Assembly: GCA_016934645.1 (NCBI GenBank)
Contig: JAFGSL010000734.1
Coordinates: 1 to 12,049 of the forward strand
Direction of reading: 5' to 3'
From: Anaerolineae bacterium
Lineage (GTDB): Bacteria; Chloroflexota; Anaerolineae; B4-G1; SLSP01
DNA length: 12,049 bases
Positions 8,024 through 12,049 of this stretch are shown piece by piece. The translations under genes were made by a program, and so were the position numbers. The notes beneath the pieces were generated by a model. That model ran no database searches. It had not been told where the DNA came from and saw nothing but the letters and a program-made list of their open reading frames with translations. The number at the start of each line of letters is the position of its first letter. Within the stretch, counting starts at the first letter, position 1.

Positions 8024-8460
8024 TCGTTAATCTCCATGATTTGCAGCAGCGTCTCGAACGCGGACGTGACCGTGCTGAGTTGTTCCGGGGGCAGGGTTTT
8101 GATGCGCTCGCGTAGCAGGGGGATGCCGCCAAGTGGGGTCTCTTCGGCCAGACGGCGGCCTTCGGGCGTCAGTTCGACGTAGACGACCCGCTGATCCTTC
8201 TTGCAGCGTTTCCGCTCGACATACCCGGCGTTCTCCAGGCGGGAAAGCATCTCCGAGGTCGCGCTGGCGCTGATGTAGATGTATTCCTGCACCTGTCCGA
8301 CGGAACACGGCCCGGCCTCGTGCAGATAGCGCAACGTGGCAAACTCGCGCCCGCGCACGCCCTGGTTATGCATTTGCTGGCTGTACCGGCGCAAATAACG
8401 GTACAGGCTGAGAAATTTTTGTGTAGCGACTAAGGCCGGAGAGCGGTCTGGTTCGTCCAT
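8020..8460 (-). CDS. MarR-family transcriptional regulator
   Basis: A 146-residue winged-helix repressor, of normal MarR length. The DNA-binding domain is at about 38-105: helix-turn-helix with GQVQEYIYIS and recognition helix near 64-76 (SASATSEMLSRLENAGYVER), then the wing with the family's Asp-x-Arg (D89-R91) and VELTPEG (95-101). The N- and C-terminal helices form the dimer interface. Two Cys (52, 86) are present, but redox sensing is not established. The frame is open to 8541, but the ATG at 8460 is chosen because it has GGGAGG with 6 nt spacing, and the upstream 27 codons are heptamer-repeat DNA. It is the first gene of the exporter operon, overlapping the ABC gene by 4 bp. It probably represses itself and the exporters through the operator array upstream, and is released by a small ligand, perhaps an exported compound (inference). 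Confidence 0.93.
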   Translation of the reverse strand: MDEPDRSPALVATQKFLSLYRYLRRYSQQMHNQGVRGREFATLRYLHEAGPCSVGQVQEYIYISASATSEMLSRLENAGYVERKRCKKDQRVVYVELTPEGRRLAEETPLGGIPLLRERIKTLPPEQLSTVTSAFETLLQIMEINE

Positions 8461-8463
8461 AAA

Positions 8464-8470
8464 ATGCCTC
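8464..8470 (-). promoter_or_regulatory. Ribosome binding site that fixes the MarR start
   Basis: On the minus strand CGGGAGGC precedes the ATG at 8460 by about 6 nt. This is a near-consensus Shine-Dalgarno sequence and decides the start against the longer open frame beginning at 8541. Confidence 0.85.
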
Positions 8471-8480
8471 CCGTGAAAAC

Positions 8481-8550
8481 GGGGATTAGGGAATGGGGAT
8501 TTGGAATTGAAAAGTCCCAATCCCAAATCCCTGATCCTCAATCCCTCTGC
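8481..8550. repeat. Heptamer array of 10 units forming a hairpin in the MarR leader
   Basis: Ten 7-bp units are in register. The left half is G-rich (GGGGATT, AGGGAAT, GGGGATT) and the right half C-rich (CCCAATC, CCAAATC, CTCAATC), so the array is also an imperfect inverted repeat. The core stem is GGGATTTGG (8496-8504) with CCAAATCCC (8523-8531), and GGGATT (8482-8487) can pair with AATCCC (8540-8545). It would fold in the MarR mRNA leader, about 10 nt from the ribosome site. Confidence 0.8.
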
Positions 8551-8557
8551 TGATAAG

Positions 8558-8616
8558 TTTCGAATGCGAAAATTTCGGCAGTGAAAGTTTCGCTATAGAA
8601 TATTTCGTCTACGAAA
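8558..8616. promoter_or_regulatory. Operator array: four palindromes at exact 15-bp spacing
   Basis: Four 14-bp sites of form TTTCG-N4-CGAAA start at 8558, 8573, 8588 and 8603. Site 1 is TTTCG-AATG-CGAAA (perfect). Site 2 is TTTCG-GCAG-TGAAA (one mismatch). Site 3 is TTTCG-CTAT-AGAAT (weaker second arm). Site 4 is TTTCG-TCTA-CGAAA, perfect and extending to ATTTCG/CGAAAT. The array begins at the -10 region of the MarR promoter and covers the expected transcription start, which is the position for autorepression. That the local MarR protein binds it is inference from position and symmetry. Confidence 0.8.
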
Positions 8617-8617
8617 T

Positions 8618-8645
8618 ATATTACCATATCTTAACCTGGTGTCAA
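8618..8645 (-). promoter_or_regulatory. Promoter of the marR-exporter operon
   Basis: On the minus strand a perfect -35 TTGACA (8645-8640) is followed, after 16 bp, by TAATAT (8623-8618). The overlapping TATATT (8620-8615) is a better -10 at a longer 19-bp spacing. The -10 touches the first operator palindrome, so a bound repressor would block polymerase. Confidence 0.75.
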
Positions 8646-8648
8646 GAG

Positions 8649-8807
8649 CAAACCTGTCCAGGGTCTTATCATTCTCGCTTCAAGGGGAACGCCAGTTCCC
8701 CGTTTTAAGCCAAGATGCGTCACAAGACGCGGATCTGGCGATCCGCTCGAAGCAAAAAATGAGAACTATGGCGAGAATGATGAAGCCCTGCAAACCTGTC
8801 AGGTTTG
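8649..8807. mobile_element. MITE-like palindromic element of about 159 bp, non-coding
   Basis: The ends are inverted: CAAACCTG at 8649-8656 faces CAGGTTTG at 8800-8807. Further in, the 20-bp segment 8659-8678 matches the reverse complement of 8771-8790 at 17 of 20 positions, including 11 in a row (ATCATTCTCGC). The two arms differ by a short indel because the right end is a complete CAAACCT-GTC-AGGTTTG palindrome. Inside are GGGGAAC-GCCA-GTTCCCC (8684-8701), GCGTC-ACAA-GACGC (8717-8730) and GCGGATC-TGGC-GATCCGC (8729-8746). There is no ORF and no clear target-site duplication. It lies exactly between the two outward -35 boxes. It could instead be a structural intergenic repeat. Confidence 0.5.
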
Positions 8808-8808
8808 A

Positions 8809-8837
8809 TTGGCGCGGAACATCGCCGATGCTATAAT
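8809..8837 (+). promoter_or_regulatory. Promoter of the NACHT-SUMF1 gene
   Basis: TTGGCG (8809-8814) and a perfect TATAAT (8832-8837) are separated by 17 bp. The start of transcription would be near 8844, leaving a leader of about 45 nt. It is divergent from the marR promoter. Confidence 0.7.
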
Positions 8838-8877
8838 GGGGTCATCGTGTATTTCTAACATCCGTGTTATCTTTTGT

Positions 8878-8883
8878 GGAGGA
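8878..8883 (+). promoter_or_regulatory. Ribosome binding site of the NACHT-SUMF1 gene
   Basis: GGAGGA with 7 nt to the ATG at 8890 is a near-consensus Shine-Dalgarno sequence. It decides between this start and the alternative 27 codons upstream. Confidence 0.85.
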
Positions 8884-8889
8884 AGTACT

Positions 8890-11800
8890 ATGACCGACGA
8901 TCCATTGCCCGATGACGGCCAGACCCCTGATCCGTTGAAGCACGCGCCCGACATCCTGGGGCGCATTTTGGAGACGGCAGCCCAGCTAAAGGACCAATTC
9001 TTGCTTTTTGGCGTGCTTGTTTTGGTAATTTTCATCGTCGCGGGAATCTTTGCCCCGCAGTGGCTGGATGCTGTCGGACGCGGGTTGCCCTATACGCTGA
9101 TTGTCCTCTGTTTCCTGGCGTATCTGTTGGGTCTGTTCGAACCGGCGATTTCGGCACGACTGACACCGAAGGAGCCGAAGGAAAAGGATAAGTCCGAAAC
9201 ACCTGAAACGCCAGCAGTGACACCCCCGTCATCTGACGCCCCACAACCCACAACGCAAAACGCGCAACCTGCCACGTCCTCTGACCAGCCCATTTCCCAC
9301 ACCCCCAAACCCACCCTCTCCCCCGAAGCCCTGCGCGACCGCTATCTGCGGGAATTGATGGGCCAATGCGCTTACTTGAAGATGACTACCGTGGATCTGA
9401 AAGCCGCGACGCGCCAGGAAGCCGCCGAACTCGACCTGGCTGCCGTCTTTACCGATCTTGATGTCTACGACAGCGATGAGCGACAGCAGAAGGGCGAATT
9501 GCTCTCGCCGGAAGACCGTGAACCGGAACGCCGTCGCCCCGCATTGGAGGCGCTGACGCGCTACTCGCGTCTGGTGCTGCGCGGCGAAGCCGGTTCTGGC
9601 AAATCCACGTTAGTTAGTTTTGTGACTGTGTGCCTGGCCGGGGATTGGCTGAACTCGCCGGACGCGAACCTGCGCCGTCTGGGCGACGCCTGGCGGCTGC
9701 CGCGCTTGCTGCCGGTGCGCGTGGTGCTCCGCGACTATGCCGCGCGCGGTTTGCCTTCCGACCAGGGCTTGTGGGCCTTCATTCAGGCGGAATTGGCGCG
9801 GGTAGAAACCTGCGATGGCGCTTTGGATGCCTGCCTGCCGGTGCTGGAAACCTACCTCAAGCAGCGCGACGGCGCGTTGTTGCTTCTGGATGGCCTGGAT
9901 GAGGTGCCGGAGGCGCACAAATATCGCCTCCGGCTCAAAGTTGCTGTGGAGCAATTCTCCCGTGACTTCCCGCATTGCCGCATCTTGGTGACCACCCGCC
10001 CGTATGCCTATCAGGACCCGGAAGCCTACTTGAGCGGTTTTGAAGCGCGTCGATTAGCGCCTTTCAGTGAAGAGCAGATCAAAGCTTTTATCCCGCGCTG
10101 GTATGCCCACGTGGGCGCCAAAGACCCCGCGCTGGGACCCGACAACGCTGCGCGCTACGCTGAGCAGTTGGTCAGCGCTGTCGAACACAACCCGCGCTTG
10201 GCGGCGCTGGCACCCAACCCATTGTTGTTGACCCTGATGACATCGCTGCACCGCTGGCGCGAGGGCGGCAGTTTGCCGGAGCGCCGCCAGGAGCTTTACG
10301 AACAGAGTGTGATGCTGCTGTTGGATTTGTGGCAGCGTCCCAAGCAACTGTTCGACGCGCAGGGACAGCCAACAGGCAAGGAGTACGATGTCTTCACCGA
10401 GTTGGGGATTGCGCAAGATGAACTGCGCCGCGCCCTGAATCGTGTGGCCTACGAAGCCCACTGGAAGCAACCCACGTTGATCGGCACACACGACATCCGT
10501 GCGGGTGAACTGGCGGGCGTGTTGTATGAGGAGGCGGACAAAGCCAAGGCTCAAGGACAGCAGCGCATCATCGATTATCTGATCAACCGCGCCGGTCTGT
10601 TGATCGAACGCGAACAGGGGCGTGTCTATACCTTCCCCCATCGCACTTTTCAGGAATACCTGGCGGCCTGCCATCTGACCGAAGAAGATTATCCCTATAC
10701 CCTGGCCGACCGTCTCCGCGAAGACGATGCCCGCTGGCGCGAGGCTGTGCTGTTGGCGGCGGCCAAAGCGGTGGAAGGTGCGAACTCCACGATTTGGCAA
10801 TTGGTCAGCGCGTTTTGTCCCGATAATTGGCCGCCGCCCGCTAAACCGGTGGACGCCGATTGGTACGCCGCGCTGCGGGCCGCGCAGGCGCTCATTGAGA
10901 CCGAGCAATACCAGCGCGCGCCGGAGCGCCAGCAACCCTTGCTCACGCGCTTGCGCGACTGGTTAGCGCATTTGATGGCTGAGAGCGCCTTGCCTGCTCC
11001 CGAACGCGCCGCCGCCGGCCGCGCCCTCGCCGAATTGGGCGACCCGCGCGAGGAAGTAACCGAGGTGGACGCGATGCATTTCTGCTACGTCCCCGGCGGC
11101 GATTTCTGGATGGGCGGCAAGGAGAGCTTTGAGGGTGGCGTATTGCACAAATATACCCGCTTGACCTCCGGCTATTGGATGGCGCGCTACCCGATCACCA
11201 ACGCGCAGTTCGACGCTTTTGTGCAGGGTGGCGGTTACGAGGATTCTGATTTATGGACCAAAGCCGGTTGGGGCTGGCGTCAGGAGAATAAGCGCACCGG
11301 TCCATCCAATTATGGCGTTCCGTATAACTTGCCCAACCACCCCGTCGTCGGCGTGACCTGGTACGAAGCCGTCGCGTATTGCCGCTGGCTGACGCAGCGC
11401 TGGCAGGCGCAGGAGTGGCTGCCCGAAGGTTGGACGGTGCGCTTGCCCACCGAAGCCGAATGGGAAAAAGCCGCCCGTGGCGGCCTCCTCATTCCCAAAC
11501 ATGCCATCAGCTATCCCGTCGCCGATCTCCCAATCTCCAATCCCCCAATCTCCAATCAACAAATCTCCAATTTCCCCCGTGTTTATCCGTGGGGGGACGA
11601 CCCTGATCCCGACCGTGCTAACTATGATGCGACCGGTATCAACACGACTAGCGCGGTGGGCGCGTTTCCGGGCGGCGTGACGCCTTACGGCACGTTGGAG
11701 ATGAGTGGCAACGTGTGGGAATGGTGTGCGACGGAGTGGGTGGACAATTACCAGGATTATGGTAAAACTGAGGCCAATGGTTTGGAGGGGACTGCCCGCC

Positions 11801-11946
11801 GTGTGCTGCGCGGGGGCGCGTTCTACCTTTATGAGAGGTACGCGCGCTGCGCCTACCGCTACGACTGGGATCCGCTCAACGACTACTGGGACGGCGGCTT
11901 CCGGGTCTTGGTGGGGGGTGGGGCGGCGGCCCCTACCGCTCCGTAG
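8890..11946 (+). CDS. Membrane-anchored NACHT NTPase with C-terminal SUMF1/FGE-like domain, probable DGR target
   Basis: 1018 residues. Start ATG 8890 has GGAGG 7 nt upstream; an upstream in-frame TTG at 8809 lies in the promoter and is rejected. Two membrane helices (about 37-55 and 66-84) probably tether it to the membrane. A Pro/Thr/Gln-rich linker (about 93-145) is partly heptamer-encoded. The NACHT-type STAND NTPase has Walker A GEAGSGKST (232-240), Walker B LLLLDGLDE (330-338), TTRP (368-371) and FPHRTFQEYLAA (582-593). A helical region (about 600-720) follows. The SUMF1 domain runs from about 728 to 1006: GGDFWMGG, YPITNAQFDAFV, RLPTEAEWEKAARGG, LEMSGNVWEWC and RVLRGG. It lacks the paired active-site Cys of true formylglycine-generating enzymes, so it is probably a binding fold. 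A 19-residue heptamer-encoded insert sits at about 878-896. The last segment looks hypervariable. An NLR-like defence or self-recognition sensor is the best guess; no effector domain is recognised. Confidence 0.93.
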   Translation: MTDDPLPDDGQTPDPLKHAPDILGRILETAAQLKDQFLLFGVLVLVIFIVAGIFAPQWLDAVGRGLPYTLIVLCFLAYLLGLFEPAISARLTPKEPKEKDKSETPETPAVTPPSSDAPQPTTQNAQPATSSDQPISHTPKPTLSPEALRDRYLRELMGQCAYLKMTTVDLKAATRQEAAELDLAAVFTDLDVYDSDERQQKGELLSPEDREPERRRPALEALTRYSRLVLRGEAGSGKSTLVSFVTVCLAGDWLNSPDANLRRLGDAWRLPRLLPVRVVLRDYAARGLPSDQGLWAFIQAELARVETCDGALDACLPVLETYLKQRDGALLLLDGLDEVPEAHKYRLRLKVAVEQFSRDFPHCRILVTTRPYAYQDPEAYLSGFEARRLAPFSEEQIKAFIPRWYAHVGAKDPALGPDNAARYAEQLVSAVEHNPRLAALAPNPLLLTLMTSLHRWREGGSLPERRQELYEQSVMLLLDLWQRPKQLFDAQGQPTGKEYDVFTELGIAQDELRRALNRVAYEAHWKQPTLIGTHDIRAGELAGVLYEEADKAKAQGQQRIIDYLINRAGLLIEREQGRVYTFPHRTFQEYLAACHLTEEDYPYTLADRLREDDARWREAVLLAAAKAVEGANSTIWQLVSAFCPDNWPPPAKPVDADWYAALRAAQALIETEQYQRAPERQQPLLTRLRDWLAHLMAESALPAPERAAAGRALAELGDPREEVTEVDAMHFCYVPGGDFWMGGKESFEGGVLHKYTRLTSGYWMARYPITNAQFDAFVQGGGYEDSDLWTKAGWGWRQENKRTGPSNYGVPYNLPNHPVVGVTWYEAVAYCRWLTQRWQAQEWLPEGWTVRLPTEAEWEKAARGGLLIPKHAISYPVADLPISNPPISNQQISNFPRVYPWGDDPDPDRANYDATGINTTSAVGAFPGGVTPYGTLEMSGNVWEWCATEWVDNYQDYGKTEANGLEGTARRVLRGGAFYLYERYARCAYRYDWDPLNDYWDGGFRVLVGGGAAAPTAP
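9238..9314. repeat. Degenerate heptamer array encoding the NACHT linker
   Basis: About eleven 7-bp units run in register, for example AACCCAC, AACGCAA, AACGCGC, AACCTGC and again AACCCAC. They encode residues 117-142, a Pro/Gln/Thr/Asn-rich linker between the membrane segment and the NTPase. The units resemble those in the N-terminal array of the first ABC exporter (7924-8021, opposite strand). Confidence 0.7.
11523..11578. repeat. Heptamer array inserted in the SUMF1 domain
   Basis: Units of the AATCTCC/CCAATCT type repeat here with slight register slips. They encode LPISNPPISNQQISNFP, an insertion between the conserved AARGG and YPWGD blocks where family members normally have only a few residues. 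The reading frame is kept, so the protein is probably intact with a longer surface loop. Confidence 0.8.
11800..11910 (+). other. Probable DGR variable region (VR) in the SUMF1 domain
   Basis: Codons 971-1007 fit the pattern RVLRGG...ARCA.R....P.......GFRV of DGR-diversified C-type-lectin/FGE domains. The fixed frame (RVLRGG, ARCA, R990, P995, GFRV) is kept. The positions that DGR templates usually encode as Asn or Arg with adenine-rich codons are Y979, L980, Y981, Y984, Y989, Y991, D992, W993, D994, L996, N997, D998, Y999, W1000 and D1001. Thirteen of these codons (TAC, CTT, TAT, GAC, GAT, CTC, AAC) can arise from AAC/AAT by changing only adenines, and the two TGG from AGG. The template repeat is not in the window, so this is a prediction. 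Confidence 0.65.
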
Positions 11947-11952
11947 GAGCGG
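11920..11952 (+). other. 14-nt G/C run and hairpin at the VR end, resembling a DGR IMH and target hairpin
   Basis: GGGGCGGCGGCCCC (11920-11933) is exactly 14 uninterrupted G/C bases. Two bases later CCGCTCC-GTA-GGAGCGG (11936-11952) forms a 7-bp hairpin that contains the TAG stop of the gene. Studied DGR targets (Bordetella phage) have a GC-only initiation-of-homology tract and a nearby GC-rich hairpin. The loop here (GTA) does not match the known GRNA tetraloop, and the distance is shorter, so the likeness is partial. Confidence 0.45.
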
Positions 11953-12024
11953 CATCGACTCTGGTCTCTGAACCCTCTGGAACTCTGGAGACTCTGGAGC
12001 GTCCGTAGGACGCCTCTGTACTCT
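11953..12024. repeat. CTCTGG-rich imperfect tandem repeat with a second GTA-loop hairpin
   Basis: ACTCTGG occurs at 11958-11964 and again at about 11982 and 11991, with variants between (TCTCTGA, CCTCTGG), a loosely seven-base rhythm. Within it GCGTCC-GTA-GGACGC (11999-12013) is a 6-bp perfect hairpin with the same GTA loop as the hairpin at the stop codon but a different stem. No T-run follows, so it is not an intrinsic terminator. No coding sequence is seen between 11947 and the right edge. Confidence 0.6.
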
Positions 12025-12049
12025 GGGGGTGGGGGTTTGGGGGCGGGGG
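12025..12049 (+). other. G-quadruplex motif at the window edge
   Basis: Four runs of five G (12025-12029, 12031-12035, 12039-12043, 12045-12049) are separated by loops T, TTT and C. This fits the canonical intramolecular G-quadruplex pattern and may continue past the edge. It lies about 80 bp after the stop of the NACHT-SUMF1 gene. Confidence 0.75.

Noticed and set aside
8461..8541. Longer MarR start at 8541
   Set aside because: The extra 27 codons are heptamer-repeat DNA, and the ATG at 8460 has a strong GGGAGG ribosome site and gives normal family length.
8558..8616. CRISPR-like short repeat array
   Set aside because: The period is only 15 bp, the units are palindromic and touch a promoter; there are no spacers of CRISPR length.
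8809..8889. Upstream TTG start adding 27 residues to the NACHT protein
   Set aside because: The segment contains the TATAAT promoter box and has no ribosome site, while the ATG at 8890 has GGAGG at good spacing.
10054..10935. Long open frame of 293 codons on the minus strand within the NACHT gene
   Set aside because: It is antisense to a well-conserved NTPase region, has no recognisable family and no start signals; GC-rich codon structure explains the open frame.
11074..11946. Active formylglycine-generating enzyme acting on sulfatases
   Set aside because: The catalytic Cys pair is missing, no sulfatase gene is nearby, and the domain is fused to a NACHT NTPase.
1..12049. The exporter cluster and the NACHT-SUMF1 gene as one functional system
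   Set aside because: They are divergent, separated by a repeat-like element and share no domain logic; proximity alone is not enough.

Overview
The window looks like a piece of a Chloroflexota chromosome (Anaerolineae-like); a filamentous cyanobacterium is a weaker alternative. This is inferred from the moderately high GC, abundant seven-base tandem repeat arrays that run into coding sequence, a lipoprotein-type membrane-fusion adaptor, and a NACHT-SUMF1 fusion protein of a kind typical of multicellular bacteria. No rRNA, tRNA, CRISPR array or transposase gene was seen.

Left part (1-8460, minus strand): an exporter cluster read right to left. It begins with a MarR-family repressor, then two half-size ABC exporters joined by 4-bp ATGA overlaps. 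The first has a non-catalytic Walker B and a Gln in place of the switch His, and the second has a deviant LSLGQ signature. Together they read as one asymmetric heterodimeric exporter (TM287/288, BmrCD or LmrCD type). Next comes an ATP-grasp ligase related to D-Ala-D-Ala ligases, visibly more AT-rich than its neighbours. Then a third, fully canonical half-size ABC exporter. After a 225-bp gap with its own possible promoter comes the start of an HlyD/MacA-like lipoprotein adaptor, which runs off the left edge.

Control region (8461-8889): the marR-side promoter overlaps the edge of four 14-bp palindromes (TTTCG-N4-CGAAA type) spaced at exactly 15 bp, most likely an autoregulatory operator. A similar half-site lies inside the possible HlyD promoter. 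A roughly 159-bp MITE-like palindromic element fills the space between the two divergent promoters.

Right part (8890-11946, plus strand): one large gene encoding two membrane helices, a low-complexity linker, a NACHT NTPase and a C-terminal SUMF1 (FGE-like, C-type lectin fold) domain. Its last ~35 SUMF1 residues look like the variable region of a diversity-generating retroelement (DGR). This is followed by a 14-nt pure G/C run and a hairpin, as in known DGR target sites. No reverse transcriptase or template repeat lies in the window; only about 100 bp remain after the gene, and these hold hairpins, a CTCTGG-rich stretch and a G-quadruplex motif. If the reading is right, this is a membrane-anchored, NLR-like sensor with a hypervariable ligand-binding tip.

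Seven-base repeat arrays recur at seven or more places, including both ends of one ABC gene, the marR leader, the NACHT linker and a loop of the SUMF1 domain.
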